Below, piece after piece: positions 7,760 to 14,571 of a stretch of DNA of 32,609 bases. The first letter of the stretch is position 1, and every line of letters starts with the position of its first letter. The notes below the pieces were generated by a model that was not told the origin of the DNA, made no database searches, and saw only the letters and a program-made list of their open reading frames with translations. Origin of the DNA: a virus; the IMG/VR virus record IMGVR_UViG_3300032205_000012, positions 1 to 32,609 of that record. The stretch is one strand, 5' to 3'. Both the position numbers and the translations under genes were made by a program.

Positions 7760-8005
7760 CTACGGGACGGACGGTTCCGTCCCGGCGGTCCGGGCCTCGT
7801 TCAGGCGCCGGGTCGTCACGCGCTCCTCGAGCTCCTGGATCGCACGATCGAGCTCCGCCTTCACGATCCGCTTCTGCTCCGGCGAGACGTTCGGATCGTT
7901 GTAGAGGTCGAGGAGCTTCTGGGCCTCCTCGGGGAGCTCCTTCTTCATGACCGCGTCGGAGCGGACGCAGAGCATCTTGACCGTACTCTTCGTTCTCGAG
8001 CTCAT
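7760..8005 (-). CDS. Small helical protein in the lysis-like cluster (81 aa)
   Basis: Its ATG overlaps the stop of 8002-8271 by 4 nt (ATGA), so the two are coupled. After a basic start the sequence KKELPEEAQKLLDLYNDPNV and the following 30 residues form charged helices, probably a short coiled coil. No signal peptide or membrane segment is visible. The 82 nt between its stop and the holin-like gene hold only weak dyads. Function unknown. Confidence 0.6.
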   Translation of the reverse strand: MSSRTKSTVKMLCVRSDAVMKKELPEEAQKLLDLYNDPNVSPEQKRIVKAELDRAIQELEERVTTRRLNEARTAGTEPSVP

Positions 8006-8271
8006 CCCTTCTTACCTCCTCTCGACGCTTCCATCTGGAGGCGGAGGACCTTCATGAGTCCGAGGACATCGTCCTCGGTCTTGGCCCTCTTCTCGTTGCA
8101 CACCTTCAGGTCCTCGTACATCCGGTCCTGGATCTTGTTCCCCCGGAGCCAGAGCGCCGGGATCACCGCCGCGATCACGCCAACCAGGGTGATAATGATG
8201 ACCCAGGCGAGCGGACTGATCCCCCCGGTCGGGGGATCCACCACCATCATACAGGACAGGGAAAGCCACAT
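8002..8271 (-). CDS. Single-TM coiled-coil protein, candidate inner spanin or membrane accessory
   Basis: An 89-residue protein. Residues about 20-42 (PLAWVIIITLVGVIAAVIPA and the next few) form one membrane segment, followed by LRGNKIQ and a charged helical tail to the end. One N-terminal membrane helix plus a coiled-coil tail is the layout of inner spanins, and a matching lipoprotein lies two genes downstream. The SD is weak, so the exact start among several nearby Met codons (1, 8, 9) is uncertain. The promoter at 8327-8356 would place its start about 50 nt into the transcript. Confidence 0.6.
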   Translation of the reverse strand: MWLSLSCMMVVDPPTGGISPLAWVIIITLVGVIAAVIPALWLRGNKIQDRMYEDLKVCNEKRAKTEDDVLGLMKVLRLQMEASRGGKKG

Positions 8272-8326
8272 GGTTCTTTACCAAACCTTTCCTTGTCCCC
8301 GGTCGCATACCCTACTTATTGAAACT

Positions 8327-8356
8327 ATTCTACCATTTGGACGGACCGTCGGTCAG
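8327..8356 (-). promoter_or_regulatory. Predicted promoter before the lysis-like genes
   Basis: On the minus strand CTGACC (8356-8351), an 18-nt spacer and TAGAAT (8332-8327) lie in the 94-nt gap between 8366-8587 and 8002-8271. TGG directly before TAGAAT gives an extended -10. The spacer holds the small dyad GACGG-T-CCGTC, which could be an operator. The -35 matches consensus in only four of six positions. Confidence 0.4.
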
Positions 8357-8365
8357 CGGCACGGG

Positions 8366-8587
8366 CTACTTCAGTCGGTCCTTCAGCTCGACCGCGAGTC
8401 GATCGAGGTACGCCTGCGGCTTCTCCCCGAGCTTCATCGGCTTCGACTCGACCTCGATCGTCTTGACCTTCTTCGGGTCGAAGTGGATCGCCCCCGACTT
8501 CAGCTTGTGGCCCTTCAGGGATTCGATCGTCGTCCCGGCCGCGAGGACCTGCGGCGGGTTGCACGAAAGACAGTAGCCGATCTTCAT
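8366..8587 (-). CDS. Small protein with one CxxC motif (73 aa)
   Basis: The start MKIGYCLSCNPP at 8587 overlaps the stop of 8584-9015 by 4 nt (ATGA). CLSC at residues 6-9 is a single CxxC pair, so it could form half of a zinc site or be redox active. The rest is a mix of beta (SGAIHFDP, KTIEVESKP) and a C-terminal helix (YLDRLAVELKDRLK). It lies just downstream of two beta-sandwich particle proteins. Function unknown. Confidence 0.6.
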   Translation of the reverse strand: MKIGYCLSCNPPQVLAAGTTIESLKGHKLKSGAIHFDPKKVKTIEVESKPMKLGEKPQAYLDRLAVELKDRLK

Positions 8588-9015
8588 GACCCTTCTACCT
8601 TCTCTATGGAAAACCAGGACCCGGTCAGAAGTAGGAGTCCGCCTCCGGCATTCTGAAAGGCTTCCGACTCGAAGTAGTCGCCGGGAGACACGCTGAGAAC
8701 ACCCGTGAAACTCTGGAGGTTTGCCGAGGTCCGGGCGTTGGCAAGGATGTTCTCCGGGCTCGCTCCTCCCGTGATGAAGGCCCCGTTCTTCTTGATGACG
8801 ACCTGCCGGACGCCGCTTGGGTTGTGGTCGAACGTGAAGCCCGCGAACACGCGGACCCTCTGGACTCCCGGCGGAACCGTGAGCCGTCGCGGGTTTCCGT
8901 TGCTCCACCACCCGCCTTCGTCGTAAACGGTTGCACCCATGTCGACGAAGGACGGCGCGTTGTTGGGAACGAACTGATCCACCGTGACGTAGGCAAGCGC
9001 TCCGGCAAAACCCAT
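8584..9015 (-). CDS. Beta-sandwich (C1q/TNF-like) particle protein, copy A
   Basis: A 143-residue protein related in sequence to its neighbour 9028-9501. Shared blocks are the GGWW or GGWF stretch, RLTVPPGVQRVRVFAGF, RQ(V/I)VIKKNGA, NARTSANLQSFTG, V(S/V)PGDYF, and the ending SWFSIEKVE. Alternating beta strands with an aromatic C-terminal strand fit the C1q/TNF-like jelly roll used by viral fibres and capsid decorations. I infer a trimeric surface knob. Tandem duplication is visible directly; the fold is inferred. Confidence 0.65.
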   Translation of the reverse strand: MGFAGALAYVTVDQFVPNNAPSFVDMGATVYDEGGWWSNGNPRRLTVPPGVQRVRVFAGFTFDHNPSGVRQVVIKKNGAFITGGASPENILANARTSANLQSFTGVLSVSPGDYFESEAFQNAGGGLLLLTGSWFSIEKVEGS

Positions 9016-9027
9016 CCGTACACTCCT

Positions 9028-9501
9028 CTACGAGATTTTCTCGATGGAGAAGCACGCATTCAGAAGATCGAGGGGATCCGTTCCGGAATCCTGAAGCGCT
9101 TCAACCTGGAAATAATCTCCTGGAACGACCTCCAGGACCGCCGTGAAGGCGCCGATGTCGGTCGTCGTCCGGGCATTGGCGGGAGTATTGAGCGCACCGG
9201 TTCCGGGACCGATGTCCGCGCCGTTCTTCTTGATGACGATCTGCCGCATCCCGTTGACGTTCAGGGTGCAGACGAAGCTCGCACAGACGCGAACCCGCGT
9301 AACGTCCGCCGGAACGGTCAGCTTGGTCGGATCGCCCGGATCGAACCATCCGCCGATGTCGTACTGCTCAACGCCGAAGGTGATGATCTGACCGACGTTA
9401 TCGGGGAGGGGTTGATTCACCGCAAGAGTGACGAATGCACCCTTGAACGGGAAGGACGAACTCCCTCCGCCGCCGGTTCCGGGGTTATCGCAGGTAGGCA
9501 T
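9028..9501 (-). CDS. Beta-sandwich (C1q/TNF-like) particle protein, copy B
   Basis: A 157-residue protein starting MPTCDNPGTGGGGSSSF at 9501. The start lies 5 nt after the stop of 9507-10430. The Gly/Ser-rich leader (residues 7-16) looks like a flexible linker to a partner. The remainder aligns with copy A through LTVPADVTRVRV, RQIVIKKNGADIG, NARTTTDIGAFT and ACFSIEKIS. The extra N-terminal linker and the divergence from copy A suggest the two knobs occupy different positions or bind different ligands. Confidence 0.65.
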   Translation of the reverse strand: MPTCDNPGTGGGGSSSFPFKGAFVTLAVNQPLPDNVGQIITFGVEQYDIGGWFDPGDPTKLTVPADVTRVRVCASFVCTLNVNGMRQIVIKKNGADIGPGTGALNTPANARTTTDIGAFTAVLEVVPGDYFQVEALQDSGTDPLDLLNACFSIEKIS

Positions 9502-9506
9502 CCATC

Positions 9507-10430
9507 CTACCCCTGAATCGACGCTTCGAGAACCGTCGTGAAGGAGTCGGCCGCGGAACCCAGAGGACCCGTGTCGGCCGCGTAGTTGTTCGTGCCTCCG
9601 GCGGCGGCATTCGCGAGCATGTCGAGGAAGTGATACCCCTCGGACGGCTGCCAGTTGTTCGAGAGCGAGAGGCACACGTAGGCTCCGGCGGCCACTGACG
9701 AGGCGAAGGCGGCGTCCCGGGCATCGGTCCCGGAGTCCCTGCCGATACCGAAGAAGACGATTCCGCCAACGCCGGTATTGTAAGCGGTCGTGTTGGCCGT
9801 GTAGGGGTAGGCGTCCTCCCCGGTGGACAGGAATTCCACCTTGCTGTCGACGCCGCTGTTCGCCTCCGCCCAGACCGCCGCGCCGGAACTCCAGAAGGTC
9901 GTCGCACCGTCGTCCACGTAGCCGGGACAGGTGAAGAGTCCGCGGGCCACGCGGTTGTAGTAGTTGATGAGGAATCTCTTACGCTTGCTGTCCTCGGTCG
10001 TCCCGGCCGCGGTCGCCCGGAAGGTCCCAAGGAACCGGCGGGTCGGATCTGCCGCCAGAACTCGGACGCCGTCCTGGAGCATCAGTGCGCCGGGGCCCGA
10101 CCGGGTCGTGTCGTTCGTCCAGGCCGGACCCAGCTCCAGCGTCAGGACTCCGGCGTTGTCGTAGGCGAAGATGTCGTAGTTCTTCCCGGAGGTCAGACCG
10201 GCCAGGGCGATCGAGATCTCCGTGAACGTCATGATCTCCCAGGCGGAGCCGTCGAAGAGCGCGATCGTGTCCCCCTTGTAGGGGGTGAAGTAGATGGTGC
10301 CCTTGCCAACCTGATCGGCTGCGGGAGCGGGATCTCCGGTGAGGAGAGTCAGACGTCCCTGCGACAGCAGATTGACGTTTGCGGCTCCGAGGCCGCCGCT
10401 ACCTGACCCTGGATTGTTGATTTCCGGCAT
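9507..10430 (-). CDS. Virion fibre/spike protein of a family common in phage genomes (307 aa)
   Basis: The sequence begins MPEINNPGSGSGGLG, a Gly/Ser linker. It continues with GRLTLLTGDP, IYFTPYKGD, LFDGSAWE, SIALAGLTSGKNYDIFAYD, TRRFLGTFRAT and INYYNRVARGLF. This run of blocks is a widespread phage particle domain, usually annotated as tail fibre or hypothetical structural protein. The C-terminal half is Gly/Ala/Thr-rich and beta-like. It sits between the candidate capsid proteins and the tandem C1q-like knobs, so I infer a spike or fibre shaft component. Confidence 0.7.
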   Translation of the reverse strand: MPEINNPGSGSGGLGAANVNLLSQGRLTLLTGDPAPAADQVGKGTIYFTPYKGDTIALFDGSAWEIMTFTEISIALAGLTSGKNYDIFAYDNAGVLTLELGPAWTNDTTRSGPGALMLQDGVRVLAADPTRRFLGTFRATAAGTTEDSKRKRFLINYYNRVARGLFTCPGYVDDGATTFWSSGAAVWAEANSGVDSKVEFLSTGEDAYPYTANTTAYNTGVGGIVFFGIGRDSGTDARDAAFASSVAAGAYVCLSLSNNWQPSEGYHFLDMLANAAAGGTNNYAADTGPLGSAADSFTTVLEASIQG

Positions 10431-10439
10431 GTCTTAGAC

Positions 10440-10817
10440 CTAAGTTACCTCGAACTGAATGGCGACCGAGGTCGCGATCCCGGCGACCTCCTCGACCTCG
10501 AGCTGTGCGATCGCGGCGGTGTAGTAGGCGACGCCGTTCATGAGGAGCTTGATTCCGGCCCCCGCGGTCCCGGCCGCCTCGCGGACCCGGATCACGGTCC
10601 CGGACGTGGTCCCGGTGTTCTGGACGGTCTCGGCCTTCGTGCCGGTGGGGGGCGCGGTCAGGATGACGGTCGCGCCGATCCCGACGACCGCATCGGGCTC
10701 GCTCGTAATCGTCGTTCCAGGGGTCGAGCCACCCCCACCCCCGCCGCCGGGGATCGGGACGCCGTTCTCGTCGTGGATGACGACGGGCCAGAGATTAGGG
10801 TTCAGTGGCGCGGGCAT
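10440..10817 (-). CDS. Beta-rich fibre/spike protein with a poly-Gly hinge (125 aa)
   Basis: Residues 1-22 (NPNLWPVVIHDENGVPIPG) end in a run of Gly, then a beta domain from about residue 34: ITSEPDAVVGIGATVILTAP, VQNTGTTSGTVIRVREA, GVAYYTAAIAQLEVEEVAGI, VAIQFEVT. The layout of short anchor, Gly hinge and small beta-sandwich resembles minor spike or decoration proteins. It lies directly between the candidate capsid gene 10833-11585 and the spike gene 9507-10430. No enzyme motif seen. Confidence 0.6.
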   Translation of the reverse strand: MPAPLNPNLWPVVIHDENGVPIPGGGGGGGSTPGTTITSEPDAVVGIGATVILTAPPTGTKAETVQNTGTTSGTVIRVREAAGTAGAGIKLLMNGVAYYTAAIAQLEVEEVAGIATSVAIQFEVT

Positions 10818-10832
10818 TTCAGTTCATCCTCC

Positions 10833-11585
10833 CTACGACTGGAAGTCACCGGACTCGAACTCGGAGGCCCCGCCGGAGTCGCCGGTCTGGAGGCTCGACC
10901 AGTAGTAGTAGTAACCCAGGATCCCGCGGACCGTGATCGAGACCGCGGACTTGTTCTCGATGAGTCCCTGGAGCTGCGCGCGGCCCTTCACGCCCCACTG
11001 GAGGCCGTCCCGCATGAAGGACTCCGGTGTCGCAACGCCCGGCCAGACGGTCGTCCGGCCGTACCGGACCGGCGTCGCCCCGCCGTAGGAGGTCGGGTTC
11101 TGGTCGTCCCAGACCGGGATGATGTTCTTCGAGACCTGAGCGACGCCCTTCGTCCCGTACTGGAACCAGAATTCGAGCTGCGAGTTCATGAGGGGCGCGA
11201 TCGGGGCGACGTCGATCCCGACGAAGGAGATGATCGCGCGCTGGCGGTCGGCGATCTCGCGGTCGAAGATGAGGGCGATCGACCCCGCCGGGATCACGAG
11301 CGACGAGCGGGCCTTGATGAGCGGCTTCGCGAAGAAGGGCGGCTCGTTGAAGGCCGGACGCTTCACCCAGTTGAGCTTGACCTTCGCGCACTTCTCGTTC
11401 GCCTTCGGCGGCGGGCAGGTCGGGTCGTAGATGACGTCGGCCGGGCGGGGCTCGCCCTGACCGGCGTCACGCCAGCCATCGTACTCGTACTGCTCGCGGT
11501 CGTCGCCGAGGCCGCCGGGCCCTCCTGGAGGTCTCGGAGGACCTCCCGGACGACGGGGCGGACGGGGCGGATGTTTAGCTGACAT
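10833..11585 (-). CDS. Candidate capsid/vertex protein, beta-rich (250 aa)
   Basis: The first 33 residues are Pro/Arg/Gly-rich (PPRPPRRPGG...), a disordered basic arm. A beta-rich body follows: RSSLVIPAGSIALIFDREI, IISFVGIDVAPIAPLMNSQ, LEFWFQYGTKG, and a C-terminal block SITVRGILGYYYYWSS. Strand spacing is that of a single jelly roll, and a basic N-terminal arm is common in capsid or penton proteins lying against nucleic acid or membrane. It overlaps the larger beta protein 11575-12531 by 11 nt, so the two are made in a fixed ratio. The capsid role is inferred. Confidence 0.55.
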   Translation of the reverse strand: MSAKHPPRPPRRPGGPPRPPGGPGGLGDDREQYEYDGWRDAGQGEPRPADVIYDPTCPPPKANEKCAKVKLNWVKRPAFNEPPFFAKPLIKARSSLVIPAGSIALIFDREIADRQRAIISFVGIDVAPIAPLMNSQLEFWFQYGTKGVAQVSKNIIPVWDDQNPTSYGGATPVRYGRTTVWPGVATPESFMRDGLQWGVKGRAQLQGLIENKSAVSITVRGILGYYYYWSSLQTGDSGGASEFESGDFQS

Positions 11586-12531
11586 AGCTGATCTTCCTGC
11601 CTCCGAAGACCGGACGGACCGTGTTCGGGTTGACCGTGTCGAGGTTCAGGAGGTCGAGCTGGACCTTCGTCGAGCGCCGGATGAGCCACGAGGTCGCCCA
11701 GCGTGCGGGCCAGATCCCGCCGGAGCCGCCGATGCCGCCCGCCGCCGCGGTCGGCGAGTGACCGCCGAAGAGCAGCGAGCAGTGGATCTGGTCGCCGGTC
11801 AGGGCACGGTCGTTCTGGCCGTCCCGGATCCGGCAGCGGAACTCCGCGTCGGACTGCGCGGTCAGCTTGAAGCACTCGAAGTCCGAGTTGTCCGGGATCG
11901 TCATGAAGAAGGAGTTCGCCTGACCGGCCGTCAGGACGGCCTCCTCGTCGGTCGTCTGCCAGTACGAGTAGGTCCGCTCGCGGCGGTCGACGTACTTCCA
12001 GGTCTCGGTCTTCATGGGCTCCGGCGCCATGTTCGGGTAGAACTTGATCCCGCCCAGGACGAGCTCGACCCAGCGTCCGTTCACGCCGTCGTTGTTCTTT
12101 AGCGTGATATTGAGGGACTGGACCGGCGGGATGAAGATCGTCTCCGGCAGGACGTACGGACGACCGCCGTCGCCCGCGAGCGCCAGCAGCGGGACCATCC
12201 GATTCATGAACTGGATCCGCTTGCCGGGGTGCTCGAGGAGGAAGTCGATGTCGTAGGTCTGGACCGGAACGCCCGGAGCGCTCGCAACGTCCGTGTACAC
12301 GACGACCTTCGAGTAGAAGACCTCGATCGGACCGTCGTACTGCGCGGTCAGCGGGAAGGGGCCGACCTGACCGCCCGCCGGGATGAAGATGATCTGGTTC
12401 GGCTTCGCGACCGTCAGCTCGAAGGGCTGGATCCAGTCCTTCGCCGGGTTCATGTAGATGACGCCGCGCTTCTTCGGATCCGGATCGTCCTGGGGAACGC
12501 GGAGGAATGTCGGGACCTGGGACCAGCTCAT
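11575..12531 (-). CDS. Candidate major capsid protein, two beta domains (318 aa)
   Basis: The protein reads as two consecutive beta domains. The first (about 30-165) has FELTVAKPNQIIFIPAGG, IEVFYSKVVVYTD, SLNITLKNNDG and RWVELVLGGIKFYPN. The second (about 180-300) has TYSYWQTTDEEAVLTAG, SFFMTIPDNSDFECFKL and FRCRIRDGQN. Total length lies in the range of double jelly-roll major capsid proteins (PM2 P2 is about 270 residues, PRD1 P3 about 395). A good SD (AAGGAG) precedes it. A double jelly roll is inferred from strand pattern and length; there is no sequence match behind it. It could instead be a spike or portal-complex component. Confidence 0.5.
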   Translation of the reverse strand: MSWSQVPTFLRVPQDDPDPKKRGVIYMNPAKDWIQPFELTVAKPNQIIFIPAGGQVGPFPLTAQYDGPIEVFYSKVVVYTDVASAPGVPVQTYDIDFLLEHPGKRIQFMNRMVPLLALAGDGGRPYVLPETIFIPPVQSLNITLKNNDGVNGRWVELVLGGIKFYPNMAPEPMKTETWKYVDRRERTYSYWQTTDEEAVLTAGQANSFFMTIPDNSDFECFKLTAQSDAEFRCRIRDGQNDRALTGDQIHCSLLFGGHSPTAAAGGIGGSGGIWPARWATSWLIRRSTKVQLDLLNLDTVNPNTVRPVFGGRKISYVS

Positions 12532-12607
12532 CGTCGTCTCCTTCCGAGCTATCTCAGCAGGGAAGCGGGACCGCGAACAGTGCGGGCGCGCTTACGGGCT
12601 CATCAAG

Positions 12608-12631
12608 GGATGCTCCCCCGTGGGAGCATCC
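12608..12631 (-). other. Strong intergenic hairpin between two candidate capsid genes
   Basis: GGATGCTCCC (12608-12617) and GGGAGCATCC (12622-12631) form a perfect 10-bp stem with a 4-nt loop. No U-tract follows on the minus strand, so a simple intrinsic terminator is unlikely. It lies in a 120-nt gap between 12652-13326 and 11575-12531. It could be a transcript-end stabiliser, an attenuator or an RNase processing point. Confidence 0.6.
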
Positions 12632-12651
12632 GAAGTTGTGCCCGGTGAGGG

Positions 12652-13326
12652 CTAGACTCCTTTGTACCGGATCCCGCGCATGAACCAGCGGAACAAGAGG
12701 TTCCCCGTGGTTCCCGCGAGACCCGACGGCCAGGAGATCTTGACCGAGTACGGCTCGGTCGAGTTGATGTGCAGCGCCCGGCCGCCCACGTCGAAGCGGT
12801 ACAGGTTGTCGCTGACACCCCAGCCGACGTGCGGCGCGTCCGTCGCACCGAGACCCTCGGTGTCGACGCCGGACGGCACGTCCTCGATCGGGATGGTCAG
12901 GAACTTCGTGTCCTGACCGAAGATCACCTCGGCCACGCCCGCGGCGAAGACCAGGGTGTAGTTGCCGATCGACAGCGTCTTCGTCGCGACGCCGCCCCAG
13001 ACCCGCGCGTTGAACCCGTACACGTCGAACGAGAGCGGGGTGCCCAGCGACCCGGCCTGCGTCTGGTTCGAGTACAGGAACGTCTTCACGGTGCCGTCGT
13101 TCATCGACTGACCGACGGGCTTCTGGTAGAGCGTGAACTCGCGCGACGGGGTCGCGGCGAGGATCACCTCCGAGTCGTACAGGGGTTCCTTGTACGACCG
13201 CACGATCGCCGCGGGCACGCCCTGGACGATCTTGTAGTAGGGCTGGACCACCGTCACGCCCTGGTCCGCGGGCGCTCCGCCACCGTTGGGAGGGGGCATA
13301 GCTTTCCACCTTTCCGAATACGCCAC
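12652..13326 (-). CDS. Candidate capsid protein, single beta domain (224 aa)
   Basis: The protein starts MAYSERWKAMPPPNGGG, an extended arm. A beta-rich body follows: VVQPYYKIVQGVPAAIVRSY, YDSEVILAATPSREFTLYQK, SLGTPLSFDVYGFNARVWGG, NYTLVFAAGVAEVIFG and the end LLFRWFMRGIRYKGV. Length and strand density fit a small jelly-roll capsid protein. Viruses such as SH1 and P23-77 use a small and a large beta-barrel capsid protein, and the neighbours here (224, 318 and 250 aa) would suit that arrangement. This is an inference from size and strand pattern only. Hairpins lie on both sides of the gene. Confidence 0.5.
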   Translation of the reverse strand: MAYSERWKAMPPPNGGGAPADQGVTVVQPYYKIVQGVPAAIVRSYKEPLYDSEVILAATPSREFTLYQKPVGQSMNDGTVKTFLYSNQTQAGSLGTPLSFDVYGFNARVWGGVATKTLSIGNYTLVFAAGVAEVIFGQDTKFLTIPIEDVPSGVDTEGLGATDAPHVGWGVSDNLYRFDVGGRALHINSTEPYSVKISWPSGLAGTTGNLLFRWFMRGIRYKGV

Positions 13327-13386
13327 TTCCGGCCGGGGATTTCTCCCACAAGAATGCCGTCGGGCAGGTCGGCGTCCCGTAACCTG

Positions 13387-13451
13387 CTCCTCGTGGGGAG
13401 CTCACTCGGAGCCCCCCGCGAGGAGGCACCGGAGGGTTGCCCCTCCGGTGC
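13387..13451 (-). other. Two abutting hairpins upstream of a candidate capsid gene
   Basis: Hairpin 1 pairs GCACCGGAGGG (13426-13436) with CCCTCCGGTGC (13441-13451). On the minus-strand RNA its loop is GCAA, a stable GNRA tetraloop on an 11-bp stem. Hairpin 2 pairs CTCCTCG (13387-13393) with CGAGGAG (13419-13425), with inner GGGG/CCCC pairing. Both lie in the 143-nt gap between 13470-14567 and 12652-13326. No U-tract follows. A role in mRNA processing, stability or partial termination before abundant structural genes is plausible. Confidence 0.6.
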
Positions 13452-13469
13452 TCCCTTGGATCGCTGGAA

Positions 13470-14567
13470 CTAGAACCGCTCGGGCATCCCCCGACGCGAG
13501 AACTCGTCGTCGCTGTCGTGGCCGACCCCGGCGTTCGCCATCTCGGTGTTCCGCTCCGTCAGGTAGGCGGACATCCCGGCGTTGGCGCGCTCGGTGTTGA
13601 CCTGGGTCAGGTACGCCTCCGAGCCCGCGGCCCGGAGGTACTCGATCCCGGCGGGCTTGAGGTACGTCGAGTACCCCTCGGATCCGGCCGCGGCCACGTA
13701 GCCGCTGTGACCGCCCCGGAGCTCCTTCAGGACCTCGGACTCGATCGCCCGACGGAACTCGTCCGTCTCGGCGCCCGACAGGGTCGGGACGAATTGGGCG
13801 AACTGGGTTCCGGAGATCGCCTCGGAGACTCCCTGCCAGAGGGTCGCGAAGAGGCCGCCGGTCAGGACCCGTGCGGTCAGCTTCGAGTTCTTGAGCACGC
13901 TGGAGAGGCCGGTCAGGGCGAGCGTCGACAGGAACGTCGAGCCGACCTTCGTGACCGCGGCGCCGAGCGTGATGGGCATCCAGGGCTGCGTGTAGAGCAG
14001 CTTGCCCAACCAGAGCGAGCCGCCGAAGCCGACGCCCATGTGGGCGAGGGTCTCGAGCGTGTCGACCGAGAAGGCCGACATGATCGCGTTCTTGATCGCG
14101 CCGATCGGATCGGACGCGAGGCGGTAGGACGCCGCCGGGTTCCGGTAGACGCGCCGCGAACGGCGGCCGGAGCTACGACGACGACGACTCCGGCGCGGGT
14201 TCGACACGACCACCGGGTTGCGGTGGACGCGCCGACGGCTCCGGCGGTAGCGCTTCGGGAACTTGAAGCCGCGGATCTGGCCGCGACGCTTGCCGCGCTT
14301 CCGGCGCGTGGCGAACTTCGTGATCTTCCTCCAGCGGCGGCCGGTCTTGATGTAGCCGCTGGGGTTCCGGTGCCGACGCCGCCGGGTCGTGCGGGACCGC
14401 TTGACGAAATGCCCCTTGGCATTCCGCAGAGTGCGCCGCCTGCCCCGACGGCGCGTACGGGAGCGTGCCATGACTTTCTCCTTGCCCGTCGTGCGGGCGG
14501 TTCTGGAACGACGCCTCCGGGTGGCGACAGGCCGCCCGGGGTTTGCGAACACAAGTGCTCCGATCAT
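13470..14567 (-). CDS. Arg-rich nucleic-acid-binding protein with membrane-like core and Asn-Pro motifs
   Basis: A 365-residue protein. Residues 10-145 are extremely basic (runs such as TRRRGRRRT, SRRRRSSGRRSRR) and carry five Asn-Pro motifs: FANP (8-10), RNPS (67-70), RNPV (117-120), SNPR (122-125), RNPA (142-145). Residues about 165-250 are hydrophobic and Gly-rich (HMGVGFGGSLWLGKLL, ITLGAAVTKVGSTF, LTGGLFATLWQGV). The C-terminus has imperfect repeats (AAGSEGYST/AAGSEAYLT; ERANAG/EMANAG). I infer a genome-condensing protein that also contacts a membrane or shell. The ATG at 14567 has GAGGG upstream and adds an Asn-Pro motif. A second start at 14471 (MARSRT) has AAGGAG, so both forms may be made. 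Confidence 0.65.
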   Translation of the reverse strand: MIGALVFANPGRPVATRRRRSRTARTTGKEKVMARSRTRRRGRRRTLRNAKGHFVKRSRTTRRRRHRNPSGYIKTGRRWRKITKFATRRKRGKRRGQIRGFKFPKRYRRSRRRVHRNPVVVSNPRRSRRRRSSGRRSRRVYRNPAASYRLASDPIGAIKNAIMSAFSVDTLETLAHMGVGFGGSLWLGKLLYTQPWMPITLGAAVTKVGSTFLSTLALTGLSSVLKNSKLTARVLTGGLFATLWQGVSEAISGTQFAQFVPTLSGAETDEFRRAIESEVLKELRGGHSGYVAAAGSEGYSTYLKPAGIEYLRAAGSEAYLTQVNTERANAGMSAYLTERNTEMANAGVGHDSDDEFSRRGMPERF

Positions 14568-14571
14568 TTCT

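Noticed and set aside
7763-7782. Terminator at the end of 7760-8005 (GGGACGG/CCGTCCC)
   Set aside because: The stem lies inside the last codons and is not followed by a U-tract on the minus strand.
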